From Micromonospora globispora (GTDB lineage Bacteria; Actinomycetota; Actinomycetes; Mycobacteriales; Micromonosporaceae): DNA of 64,000 nucleotides. Location of the stretch: contig NZ_QGGF01000387.1 in the NCBI RefSeq assembly GCF_003857015.1, positions 1-64,000 on the forward strand, read 5' to 3'. Position numbers and translations under genes: made by a program. Within the stretch, counting starts at the first letter, position 1, and the number at the start of each line of letters is the position of its first letter. The notes beneath the pieces are model-generated. The model searched no databases, was not told the origin of the DNA, and saw nothing but the letters and a program-made list of their open reading frames with translations. Positions 35,437 through 43,678 of this stretch are shown piece by piece.

Positions 35437-37169
35437 CGCATCGCTCCTTGCGCATTTGATGGCCCGGCCCCCGAACCGTGACCCCCTGCTGGCTGTGGGG
35501 TGGTGGTGATCGGCTCACTGTTGGGCTTCTGCCGGGTGGGCATCAGCAGGTCCTTGGCGCGGACGGAGCCGACGACCACGATCGAGTACCACTCGGGCTT
35601 CTCGATGACCGGCATCGTCGTGTGGCGTGCGGCCTCGTCCGACAGCTGGAAGAGCCACTCCCATTCAGGCTTGATCTTGCCGTCCCGGTGGAGCTTGCGA
35701 ACCGGCTCGATCATGCGGGTTACCGGCTCCGCCCCGTGGTAGTACATGAACTTCTCCAGACCCGCCTTGGAGAAGCCGCCCTCCCGGGCCAGCGGCTGAG
35801 CGTGCGGCGGGGCGAGGAAGAGCAGCCGCCCGAGCCCGCTCTCGCCGCTGCCGCCGAGGTTGGTGAAGTACCCGCTGCTGTTGTTGCCACCACTGAACGA
35901 GGCGATGGCCCGAGCCAGTTGCTGCGGGTCGGTGTGCCCCTGGATCGATATGTCCCACTCTCCGCTCGTCCAGAAGACGGTGGCCACGTCGTCCGTCGCC
36001 CGGTAGCCCTGGGAGACGTGGTAGGGCTCCCACGGGCTCTCCTCCTCGTTCTCTGCCACGACCACGATGTGCTTGCGCGTGCTCCCGATCGTGTCGAGAT
36101 CCATCACGCCCGGGTACCACGAGCCGATGTTCTTGAGGCAGAACACCACGGCCCGGCTGATCCGGATGTTCACCTCGTTCTGCTTGCCGGGACCCAGGCA
36201 GGTGCGACCACCATTGATCCCCAGCCGCTTGGCGATAGGGCCGTTGACCAGGATCAGCGGCGCGTAGGCACTGGTCGACATCAACGCGCCACGGGGCACC
36301 GGCCGGATGTTGGCGATGGCGCGCAGCGCGGCCATCACCACCGGCATCTCCTCGGGGCGGCAGCCGGCCATCGCCGCGTTGACGGCGACTTTCTCCACCG
36401 TCGCCTCGCCGTTCCCGGGCGGCAGCATGCAAACCAGGTCGTCCGGATTCCCGTCGACGCCCTCGATCAGGGCGTCGACCGCCCGGCGCGTCGGCGGCCA
36501 AAGCGGGTAGCCATCACCCCAGTCGCGGCTCATGAAGTCCCGGTTGAACTCCAGGAGCAGCGAGGTAGGGTCGCTCGCCTGATACGACCACGAGGGCAGT
36601 GGCTGGCTGTCCAGGCTCAAGCGCGTCCCGGTTTCCCCGACCGTGAGTTTCGCCATCACCTCCTCGACCTTCGGCTCGGTCTGGGCTACCGCCTGCTCCT
36701 CGGTGAGGTTGTTGTAGACCTGAGGCACCACGACGTAGAACGGATCCGGCATGGCAAACGCCCGCGCACTGACCTCCACGTCGTGCTCAAAGCCGTGAGA
36801 GGCGATGATCACCGTGGGAAGACCCTTGCGCTCGATCTGAACGCAGTCATGAGTCATCCACGAGGTGCACGACCCACAGTCGGCGGTACATCCGATCGCG
36901 GCGTCACACTCCTCGACGAGCTGGTCCAGCAGTTCGGGAGAGCAGGGCATCGAGCCGCTGTAGAACTTGAACTTCACATCGGAGTACCGCTCACTGATCA
37001 GCTCCGCCGTCCGGCGCAGGGCCACGTCGCCCATCGCCTTGCCGTTCCACAGCAGCCCGATGGTCCTCCCCTCCAGGCTGTCCAGCCGGGGCGCGGTCTT
37101 CACGGGCGGCCCCCCGTGCTGGTTGGGCCGCGGGTCGAGTACCTCGATCGACGTTCCTGGCGCTGCCAT
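35433..37169 (-). CDS. UGSC-family (CGSC-motif) redox protein, two-domain
   Basis: A 578-residue protein. The first ~175 residues form a UGSC-type domain: LEGRTIGLLWNGK, then a C94-TADCGSC101 segment in which CGSC (98-101) occupies the position where some homologues carry selenocysteine (UGSC), then SHGFEHDVEVSA. The remaining ~400 residues form a second domain with several Gly-rich blocks (MLPPGNGEATVEKVAVNAAMAG, NGPIAKRLGINGG, SFSGGNNSSGYFTNLGGSG) that I cannot assign. No signal peptide is seen. It opens the operon and is divergent from a thioredoxin reductase-thioredoxin fusion, suggesting a thiol-dependent reductase recharged by that system. The reaction and substrate are unknown. Confidence 0.7.
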   Translation of the reverse strand: MAAPGTSIEVLDPRPNQHGGPPVKTAPRLDSLEGRTIGLLWNGKAMGDVALRRTAELISERYSDVKFKFYSGSMPCSPELLDQLVEECDAAIGCTADCGSCTSWMTHDCVQIERKGLPTVIIASHGFEHDVEVSARAFAMPDPFYVVVPQVYNNLTEEQAVAQTEPKVEEVMAKLTVGETGTRLSLDSQPLPSWSYQASDPTSLLLEFNRDFMSRDWGDGYPLWPPTRRAVDALIEGVDGNPDDLVCMLPPGNGEATVEKVAVNAAMAGCRPEEMPVVMAALRAIANIRPVPRGALMSTSAYAPLILVNGPIAKRLGINGGRTCLGPGKQNEVNIRISRAVVFCLKNIGSWYPGVMDLDTIGSTRKHIVVVAENEEESPWEPYHVSQGYRATDDVATVFWTSGEWDISIQGHTDPQQLARAIASFSGGNNSSGYFTNLGGSGESGLGRLLFLAPPHAQPLAREGGFSKAGLEKFMYYHGAEPVTRMIEPVRKLHRDGKIKPEWEWLFQLSDEAARHTTMPVIEKPEWYSIVVVGSVRAKDLLMPTRQKPNSEPITTTPQPAGGHGSGAGPSNAQGAMR

Positions 37170-37273
37170 GTGGTGCACCTCTGCTTCCTGCGTTGTCCGC
37201 GACATGCAGTGAGCGGGCCGCGTTCGATGCCGGGCAGTCAATACGACGAGTGACGCGCCTCACAAACCCAAAA

Positions 37274-37288
37274 TTCCGGTGACCGGAA
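37274..37288. promoter_or_regulatory. Perfect palindrome 1 in divergent promoter region
   Basis: TTCCGG-TGA-CCGGAA, a perfect 15-base inverted repeat, 105 bases upstream of the CGSC gene and 151 bases upstream of the TrxR fusion. The half-site matches the TTCCG/CGGAA type common for actinobacterial IclR operators. The IclR gene at 26537-27325 in the same operon is the natural candidate. Confidence 0.55.
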
Positions 37289-37328
37289 GTGACTTCACCG
37301 GGATGGAAGGAGCTCCCGCCGCAGAACG

Positions 37329-37345
37329 GTTCCGGGCAACGGAAC
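37329..37345. promoter_or_regulatory. Perfect palindrome 2 in divergent promoter region
   Basis: GTTCCG-GGCAA-CGGAAC, a perfect 17-base inverted repeat whose centre is 56 bases from that of palindrome 1. It shares the TTCCG/CGGAA half-sites. Two such sites between divergent genes suggest coordinated control of the CGSC operon and the TrxR-Trx gene. Confidence 0.55.
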
Positions 37346-37439
37346 TTCGCCGTCGCCACCACCTGCACCAGCAAATTAGCCTCGCCCCATTCCATCCCGA
37401 GTCGTCGCGTGGCACCGGCCGCGCTCGAGGAGAGCAACC

Positions 37440-38780
37440 ATGCCCTCACGTCCCCGCAGCCTCGCCATCATCGGCTCCGGCCCGGCCGGATACACCGCAG
37501 GTCTTTACGCCGCGCGAGCCGAGCTCGCTCCCGTCCTCTTCGAGGGCTCGGTGACCGCCGGCGGAGCCCTCATGACGACCCCCACCGTCGAGAACTTCCC
37601 AGGACAGCCCCACGGGATCACGGGACCGGACCTGATGGGCAACATGCGCAAGCAGGCGCAGCGGTTCGGCTGTGAAATGGTCCGCGAAGACGTCACCCGG
37701 CTCGAGTTGACCGGCCGCACGAAGCAGCTCGAGACGGGAGACGACGGGGTGTACACCTTCGACGCGGTCATCCTGGCTACCGGGGCGACGCACAAGCACC
37801 TGGGCCTTCCCGACGAGGAGCGGCTCACCGGTAGCGGGGTGTCCACGTGCGCCACGTGCGACGGGGCCTTCTACCGCGACAGGCCGGTGGCCGTGGTCGG
37901 CGGGGGCGACTCCGCCCTTGAGGAAGCGCTCTTCCTCAGCCGTTTCGCCACGTCGGTCACGCTCATCCACCGACGAGGAAGCCTTCGAGGGTCGAAGGTC
38001 ATGCAGGCGCGGGTGCTCGCCCACCCCAAGATCACCATCCGATGGAACACCGAGGTGACCGGACTCCTCGGCGAGGACCACCTGGAAGCCATCGCGATCC
38101 GCGACGATACCGACGGGCGAACCGCCCAACTCGTCGTCAGCGGTCTCTTCATCGCGATCGGGCGCGTGCCGAACAGCGAGCTCGTCCGCGGGCAGCTCCC
38201 GTTGGACGACGACGGGTACGTCATCGTGGAGCATCCCACCACGGCGACCGGGGTACCAGGGGTCTTCGCCTGTGGCGACCTGGTCGATCGTCGCTACCGG
38301 CAGGCCATCACCGCGGCTGGCTCCGGCTGTGCTGCGGCCCTCGATGCCGAGCACTACCTCTCGGCGCTGCGCCAGCCGGCCGTGCCGAATGCCAGTGAGA
38401 ATGACCCTCCGGGCCCTCCCCCGGTGGGCGCCCGAGCCGACCACAGTGCCCCGACGATCACCGCCGAACTCGTGGACGAGACATCCCTGGCCGACACGAT
38501 GCTGACGAGCACGGTCCCCGTGCTTGTTGACTTCTGGGCCGAAAACTGCGCGCCCTGCCAGCTCATGCACCCTGTCCTGGACCACATCGCCCGGCGCTAT
38601 CAGGACCGGCTCAGGGTCGTGAAGATCAACGTCGACAGCAATCGCGAGGCGGCACGAAACTACGCGATCACCACCGCGCCCACCCTCAAGCTGTTCGTCG
38701 CAGGAAAGGTCGCTCGCACCATCGTCGGGGCCACCCCGGCAAGCAAGCTCGCCACCGAGCTGGAGCCGTTTCTGGGGTGA
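37440..38780 (+). CDS. Thioredoxin reductase-thioredoxin fusion
   Basis: A 446-residue fusion. Residues 1-312 are a thioredoxin reductase: FAD-binding IIGSGPAGYTAGLYAARAEL, redox CATC at 137-140, NADPH-binding VVGGGDSALEEALFL, and GVFACGDL near 277. After a ~25-residue linker rich in Pro and Gly, residues ~340-446 are a thioredoxin with CAPC (370-373) in VDFWAENCAPCQLM; the usual site is WCGPC, so Trp to Asn and Gly to Ala changes may alter its redox potential. Such fusions occur in some mycobacteria. Divergent from the CGSC gene, it probably supplies its electrons. GGAGAG precedes the ATG. The 220 bases after it hold no gene. Confidence 0.9.
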   Translation: MPSRPRSLAIIGSGPAGYTAGLYAARAELAPVLFEGSVTAGGALMTTPTVENFPGQPHGITGPDLMGNMRKQAQRFGCEMVREDVTRLELTGRTKQLETGDDGVYTFDAVILATGATHKHLGLPDEERLTGSGVSTCATCDGAFYRDRPVAVVGGGDSALEEALFLSRFATSVTLIHRRGSLRGSKVMQARVLAHPKITIRWNTEVTGLLGEDHLEAIAIRDDTDGRTAQLVVSGLFIAIGRVPNSELVRGQLPLDDDGYVIVEHPTTATGVPGVFACGDLVDRRYRQAITAAGSGCAAALDAEHYLSALRQPAVPNASENDPPGPPPVGARADHSAPTITAELVDETSLADTMLTSTVPVLVDFWAENCAPCQLMHPVLDHIARRYQDRLRVVKINVDSNREAARNYAITTAPTLKLFVAGKVARTIVGATPASKLATELEPFLG

Positions 38781-39000
38781 CGGACGGGGAGAAGTGACGC
38801 TGCCCGTCGCCTCGCCCCCAGCGCATGCTGGCGTATGCGCCGCCCTCCCGCGAGTGCCACGTTCCCGATCCTGCTCGTCCACAACGGCCCGAGACCACGG
38901 AACACCCGGGCCTTGCGCGTCTGAGTCTTTGAGCCGGGAGCGGTTTGAAATACCCAACCAACCGAGGCTAAGTTGATCAACTCTCAGGAGGTTGGAGCAC

Positions 39001-39336
39001 GTGAGTACCCCAGGACTCAAGCCTGGCCGAAAGCCGCGGAAACGCCTGGCTGCGTCGGAGAAGTAAGAGGTGTTCGTGCAAATCCTCACCGGGCAGGCTA
39101 CCCAGCGGGAGGCCGCCGACAAGTGGGGCGTTGACCGCTCTACGGTGATCTCGATCTGCCGGACCGCGAAGCAGGGTGCCCTGGATGCGCTCGCGGTGGC
39201 GGTGCCGGGCCGGCCCGGGCAGTCCGTGGAGGCTGCCGAGTTGGCGGCGGCGAAGGCGGAGATCGAGCAGCTGCGGGCCACGGTGACCGAGCAGGCCGTC
39301 GTGCAGCTGCACCAGGGAGAATCGCATTGGGACTGA
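39001..39336 (+). pseudogene. IS OrfA with premature stop
   Basis: A GTG at 39001, with AGGAGG ending 13 bases upstream, opens a short HTH transposase OrfA: a lysine/arginine-rich start, then an in-frame TAA at 39064-39066 where homologues have a Tyr codon (ASEK-stop-EVFVQILTG). Beyond the stop the frame continues normally with TQREAADKWGVDRSTVISICR, a transposase helix-turn-helix, and a Leu/Ala-rich coiled segment. It overlaps OrfB by 10 bases, the arrangement of two-ORF IS elements. A single base change explains the inactivation; a sequencing error is possible. Confidence 0.75.
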
Positions 39337-40092
39337 CTGCCGGCCTGGTCCCACCCCGGGTGGACGCGCGCGTCAAGGCCGGTCTGCTCGCCCTGGTTGA
39401 GCACGCGCTGGCGAAGGGCTGGTCGCTGCGGCGCGCGGCGGCGACGCTGGGCCTGGACCACATGCGGGTGCTGCGCTGGCAGACCCGCGCCGCCGCGGGC
39501 CGGATCGACGACCTGCCTGGCGGGCCGGCCGAGGCGCTGCATGCGCCGCTGCCGTGGGAACGCGACGCGGTCGTCAAGCTGGCCGAACAGTGGCTGAGTA
39601 TCGACCGGTCGCATCGCGAGCTGGCCCACCGCGGTTCCCGCCTGGAGCACGTGTCCGAGTCGACCGTGCCGCGGGTGCTGCGCGATGAGGGCATCAGCGT
39701 GCCCGAACGCCCAGCAAGGCCACGGCGGCCGCGCCGCGGGCTGCCCGACTGCGCCGACCTGGTCCCCGGAGTCATCTACATCTACGACTTCACGCACTTC
39801 GCCGGCGTCAAGGGCGCGGTGATAGCGGTGATCGACGTGGTGTCCCGGTACTCGCTGTCCACCGTGGTGTCCGCCGAGGAGACCTCCACCCAGGTTGAGG
39901 TGGCGTTCACCCGCGCCCTGGTCGAAGACGGCAAGGCACACCTGCTCGACGGGCCGCTGCTGGCCGAACTCGCCAGCGGCGTCGTGCCCGATCACGACGG
40001 GCTGCCGGTGCTGCTGGCCATGAGCGACAACGGCCCGCAGATGACCAGCAGAGCCACCGCCGTGTTCCTGGCCTCGGTGCGCATCGCAGTGG
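39327..40092 (+). pseudogene. IS OrfB (integrase core) truncated at its 3' end
   Basis: Starts at an ATTG/TTG-type position overlapping OrfA and encodes an IS3-like OrfB: HTH region KGWSLRRAAATLGLDHMRVLRWQ, then the rve core with the first catalytic Asp in VIYIYDFTHF and the second in AMSDNGPQMTS. Homology stops near 40092, before the third catalytic residue (Glu) and the C-terminal ~60 residues; the frame runs on into DNA antisense to the aldehyde dehydrogenase gene and ends at 40118. The element's right end has been deleted, and the meta-pathway operon begins right at the break. Confidence 0.8.
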
Positions 40093-40098
40093 TGCCTT

Positions 40099-41541
40099 CT
40101 ACCGATCGATCTGCATGACGATCGCCTTGGGTTCTGTGAAGAACTCGCGGCTGAAGTTGCCGCCTTCGCGGCCGACTCCGCTGTCGCCGACGCCGCCGAA
40201 CGGTGTGCGCAGGTCGCGGATGAAGAAGCAGTTCACCCAGACCGTTCCGGCCCTGAGCCGCGATGCCACGCGGTGTGCGCGCGAGAGGTTCTCGGTGAAC
40301 AGCATGGCGTTTAGGCCGTAGCGGGTGTCGTTAGCGAGGCTGATGGCCTCCTCCTCCGACTCGAACCGGTTGACGACGCAGACCGGACCGAAGATCTCCT
40401 CGCAGTACGCGGGGGCGGTCAGCGGCAGGTCGGTGACGATGGTCGGCCGTACCAGCCAGCGGCCGTCGGGGTCGACGCCCCCTGTGAGTACCTTGCCGCC
40501 ATAGAGGCCGATACCGTCGACGTACGACGCCACCTTGTCGAAGTGCTTCTTGCTCGCCAGGCTGGAGAACTTCGTGGACGGATCGAAGGGGTCGCCGATC
40601 GTCAGCGCCTCGGCGGCGGCTACGAACCGCTCCATGAACTCGTCGTAGATGCGGGAGCCCACGAAGAGCCGGGAGCCTGCCAGGCAGATCTGGCCGGAGT
40701 TGCAGAAGATGGCCTCCACCGCCCAATGCACGGCGTTGTCGATGTCGGCGTCATCGAAGACGATGTTGGCCCCCTTGCCGCCGAGCTCAAGGGAGATGGG
40801 CGCGAGGTGGGCGGCGGCCGATGCCATCAGGTGCTTGCCCGTCGCCGAGGATCCGGTGAATGTCACCCGGTCGACCCGGTCGTCGGCTACCAGCGACGAA
40901 CCGGTAGGCGTGCCGTGCCCGTTGAGGACGTTTATGACGCCGGGAGGAAGGCCCGCCTCCGTGGCGAGCCTGCCGAGCATCGTGACAGATGCTGGCGTGT
41001 CCTCGGAAGGCTTGATGATGCAGGTGTTGCCCCAGGCGATCGCCGGGGCGACCTTCCAGCTCGCCATCATCAGCGGGAAGTTCCAGGGACTGACGGCGGC
41101 TACGACGCCTGCCGGTCCGTACTCGCTGTAGGTGTGGTGCCCCGAGTCCATCGGATACACCTCGCCGCAGTGGTCGCGCTGATGGTCGGCGAAGAAGCGG
41201 AAGTTCCACACCGAACGGCCGACGTCGTGCCTGGCCTGGGCGAAGGGCTTGCCCATGTTGCGGGTGTCGAGGGTGGCGAGCTCGTCTGCCCTGTCAGCCA
41301 TCACGTCGGCCAGGCGGTGAATGGCGGCCGCGCGCTCGACACGCCCCAGGCGCGGCCAGGGGCCTTCGTCGAAGGCGCGACGGGAGCTCGCGACGGCACG
41401 CGCGGCGTCCTCCGGTCCGCCCTCGGCGGCTTCGGCCCACACCTCCTGGGTCCAGGGGTTCCAGACCTCGAAGGTGGCGCCGTCTACGGACGGCACCTCC
41501 TCCCCGTCGATGACGTGGCCGAAGAACTGTCGCTCGCTCAT
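40099..41541 (-). CDS. dmpC: 2-hydroxymuconate semialdehyde dehydrogenase
   Basis: A 480-residue aldehyde dehydrogenase. The catalytic Glu is in LELGGKGANIV, the catalytic Cys in IFCNSGQICLAGSR, and NAD-binding blocks SPWNFPLM and FTGSSATGKH are present. It matches the HMSD branch (DmpC/XylG) of the family and sits at the end of a meta-cleavage operon, where it would oxidise the ring-fission semialdehyde to 4-oxalocrotonate. Its 3' end abuts the broken insertion sequence. Overlaps the tautomerase stop by 4 bases. Confidence 0.87.
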   Translation of the reverse strand: MSERQFFGHVIDGEEVPSVDGATFEVWNPWTQEVWAEAAEGGPEDAARAVASSRRAFDEGPWPRLGRVERAAAIHRLADVMADRADELATLDTRNMGKPFAQARHDVGRSVWNFRFFADHQRDHCGEVYPMDSGHHTYSEYGPAGVVAAVSPWNFPLMMASWKVAPAIAWGNTCIIKPSEDTPASVTMLGRLATEAGLPPGVINVLNGHGTPTGSSLVADDRVDRVTFTGSSATGKHLMASAAAHLAPISLELGGKGANIVFDDADIDNAVHWAVEAIFCNSGQICLAGSRLFVGSRIYDEFMERFVAAAEALTIGDPFDPSTKFSSLASKKHFDKVASYVDGIGLYGGKVLTGGVDPDGRWLVRPTIVTDLPLTAPAYCEEIFGPVCVVNRFESEEEAISLANDTRYGLNAMLFTENLSRAHRVASRLRAGTVWVNCFFIRDLRTPFGGVGDSGVGREGGNFSREFFTEPKAIVMQIDR

Positions 41542-41747
41542 GACGTGCCTCCCTGCTTCTGCTTTCGTTCGGCGATGGTCACGTCGCCGGCAGCCCAGTG
41601 CGTGTCCGGCACTTCACGGACGACGACGCGGACGCTTTCGAGCGGGGCATCGATCGCCTCGCAGGCGGCTGTCGTCAGGCTGCTGATCAGGGCGCGCAAC
41701 TGGTGGGCGCTTCGGCCCTCGGTCAGGGTCACCTCGATGAGCGGCAT
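41538..41747 (-). CDS. dmpI: 4-oxalocrotonate tautomerase
   Basis: A 69-residue tautomerase. ATG 41747 gives MPLIEVTLTEGR, so removal of Met exposes the catalytic N-terminal Pro; a longer GTG start at 41756 would bury it and is therefore rejected. Conserved Arg residues (about positions 12 and 43, in TEGR and VRVVVREV) fit the family. It interconverts 2-hydroxymuconate and 2-oxo-3-hexenedioate between the dehydrogenase and the decarboxylase encoded on either side. Confidence 0.88.
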   Translation of the reverse strand: MPLIEVTLTEGRSAHQLRALISSLTTAACEAIDAPLESVRVVVREVPDTHWAAGDVTIAERKQKQGGTS

Positions 41748-41752
41748 CGTGC

Positions 41753-42535
41753 TCACACTCCCCCGTTGATGAAGATCGAGCCCAGGTTGGTGAAATGGAC
41801 GGCGATCGAAGATCCGGGCGGTGCCGGTACGGCGTCCGTCATCCCACCGGTCAGGACGATCCAGCCGGGCTCCAGGGCATGGCCACGCCGGGCCAGCTCG
41901 TTCGCCGCCAGGGCAAGGGCCTCTCCTGGGTGACCCTGCACCGCGGCCCCGGTCGCGGAGTCGACGATGACCCCGTTCACCTCCACCAGGGCCGCCTCAA
42001 GGGTGAGGTCGATCTCCGCAGTGGGCAGCCCCACGGGGCCGGTGACGAAGGCACCTGAGGAAGCGTTGTCAGCAGCCACGTCGCCGGCCTTGAACCGGAA
42101 GTTCCGGTAGCGGCTGTCGATGATCTCGGCCCCGCCCCACACCGAGTCGACGGCCGCCATCGCCGTGGCACAACTGACTCCCGGGCCACTCAGACGGTCC
42201 CGCATGACGAACACGACCTCGGGCTCGATCCGGGGATGGATCAACCGCGACTGCGGCACCGGCTCGCCCGCCGGAAGCAGCATCGCATCGGTCAGCCACG
42301 CGACGAAGGGGACGTGTACGCCCATGCGTTCCTGCTTGGCCTTGCTGGTCAGGCCGAGCTTCACGCCCACCAGGGTCTCGCCTCGTGCCAGTCTGGCCTG
42401 GAGGTTCAGGTCCTGGATCTCATAACCGGTGTCGAGGTCGAGCTCGGGCCACTCGTCGGTGAACGGGGGTCGGTCGACCCGCTCGTCCTCGCAGCGGAGC
42501 AGCTCGGCCGCGACCGACGCGACATCCCAGGCCAT
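41753..42535 (-). CDS. dmpH: 2-oxo-3-hexenedioate decarboxylase
   Basis: A 260-residue member of the hydratase/decarboxylase family. VGVKLGLTSKAKQERMG, HPRIEPEVVFVM with the metal-binding Glu pair, [25 protein letters not shown] and VLTGGMTDAV are the family blocks. It resembles the other such protein at 44671-45474; here adjacency to the tautomerase supports the decarboxylase role (with hydratase as complex partner in known meta pathways). Start overlaps the aldolase stop by one base. Confidence 0.8.
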   Translation of the reverse strand: MAWDVASVAAELLRCEDERVDRPPFTDEWPELDLDTGYEIQDLNLQARLARGETLVGVKLGLTSKAKQERMGVHVPFVAWLTDAMLLPAGEPVPQSRLIHPRIEPEVVFVMRDRLSGPGVSCATAMAAVDSVWGGAEIIDSRYRNFRFKAGDVAADNASSGAFVTGPVGLPTAEIDLTLEAALVEVNGVIVDSATGAAVQGHPGEALALAANELARRGHALEPGWIVLTGGMTDAVPAPPGSSIAVHFTNLGSIFINGGV

Positions 42536-43674
42536 CAGCGCACCCCCGCCGCAGCCAGGTCTCCGAGCTGCTGCTCCTCGGACAGCTGCAGCGCGACGTC
42601 GATGATCATGTCCTCCTGGCCGCCGACGTAGCCGAGTTCGCCGACGCGCTGCAGGATTGCGTGCGCCGGCACGCCGTACCGCTCGGCCGCTCGCTCAGCG
42701 TGCAGCAGGAACGACGAGTAGACGCCTGCGTAGCCCTGGGTGATCGAGGCCCGGTCCATCCAGGGCAGCCGGGGAATGAAGGGACGCACGACCTCCTCGG
42801 CAGCTGACAGCACCTCCCCGAGGTCGACACCCGTGCGGATGCCCATGCGTTCGAAGGTCGCGGCGAGCACCTCCGTGGGCGAGTTGCCCGCACCGGCGCC
42901 GAGGGCGCACAGGGCACCGTCGATCTGCCTGGCGCCTGCCTGATAGGCCAGGACCGAGTTGGCGATCCCCATGCTCAAGTTCTGGTGACCGTGGAAGCCC
43001 ACCTGGGCGCCGTCGCGGCTGACCTCGTCGATCACCGCCTGAATCCGCTCCTGGGCATCCGAGAGCACCAGCGCGCCGGCGGAGTCGACGACGTACACGC
43101 ACTCGGCTCCGGCATCGACCATGATCCGGGCGTTTTGGGCGAGCACCTGGGGCGACGCCCGGTGCGCCAACATCAGGAAGCCGACCGTCTCCATCCCGAG
43201 ATCGCGAGCCTCCGAGAAGTGCTGGATGGATACGTCAGCCTCGGTGCAGTGCGTGGCGATCCGCGCAACCGACGCACCCGCCGCGTGCGCCCGCTTGAGA
43301 TGCTTCACTGTGGCCAGCCCGGGCAGCATGAGTACGGCGATCTTCGCCCGGGTGGCCTCGTCCACAGCGGCGGCGATCAGGTCGAACTCATCCACCAGGC
43401 TGAACCCGTAGTTGAAGCTGGAGCCTCCGAGTCCGTCACCGTGGCTCACCTCGATCACCTGGACGCCGGCGCGGTCCAGCGCGGAGACCACGCCGCGTAC
43501 CTGCTCCTCGGTGAACTGGTGACTCATTGCGTGCGAACCATCACGCAGCGTGGAGTCGGTGATGCGCAGATCCGTCGGTCCGCCCGCGGTGGTCGCGTGC
43601 GCGAGCACCTCGCTCTCGGTGACGTCGCGGCCGACGACCGGCGCATCCTCCGGTCGGATACTCATGTCGCCCAT
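42535..43674 (-). CDS. dmpG: 4-hydroxy-2-oxovalerate aldolase
   Basis: A 379-residue HMGL-type aldolase. RITDSTLRDGSHAMSHQF supplies the catalytic Arg and metal Asp, and VGFHGHQNLSMGIANS the metal His residues; the C-terminal communication domain follows. It splits 4-hydroxy-2-oxovalerate into pyruvate and acetaldehyde and channels the latter to the dehydrogenase encoded immediately upstream. Family members are usually about 340 residues; the extra ~30 are at the N-terminus. ATG 43674 is used; ATG 43665 is also possible. Confidence 0.92.
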   Translation of the reverse strand: MGDMSIRPEDAPVVGRDVTESEVLAHATTAGGPTDLRITDSTLRDGSHAMSHQFTEEQVRGVVSALDRAGVQVIEVSHGDGLGGSSFNYGFSLVDEFDLIAAAVDEATRAKIAVLMLPGLATVKHLKRAHAAGASVARIATHCTEADVSIQHFSEARDLGMETVGFLMLAHRASPQVLAQNARIMVDAGAECVYVVDSAGALVLSDAQERIQAVIDEVSRDGAQVGFHGHQNLSMGIANSVLAYQAGARQIDGALCALGAGAGNSPTEVLAATFERMGIRTGVDLGEVLSAAEEVVRPFIPRLPWMDRASITQGYAGVYSSFLLHAERAAERYGVPAHAILQRVGELGYVGGQEDMIIDVALQLSEEQQLGDLAAAGVR

Positions 43675-43678
43675 GCGC

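Noticed and set aside
35433-37169. Considered whether the CGSC protein is a selenoprotein.
   Set aside because: The motif position is encoded by ordinary cysteine codons and no in-frame TGA occurs before the stop; it is a cysteine form.
37446-39995. An 849-residue minus-strand open frame.
   Set aside because: It is antisense to the thioredoxin reductase fusion and the IS genes, with no recognisable domains and Arg/Gly/Val-rich composition typical of high-GC shadow frames.
41748-41756. A GTG start nine bases upstream of the tautomerase ATG.
   Set aside because: It would add three residues before MPLIEV and remove the free N-terminal proline needed for catalysis.
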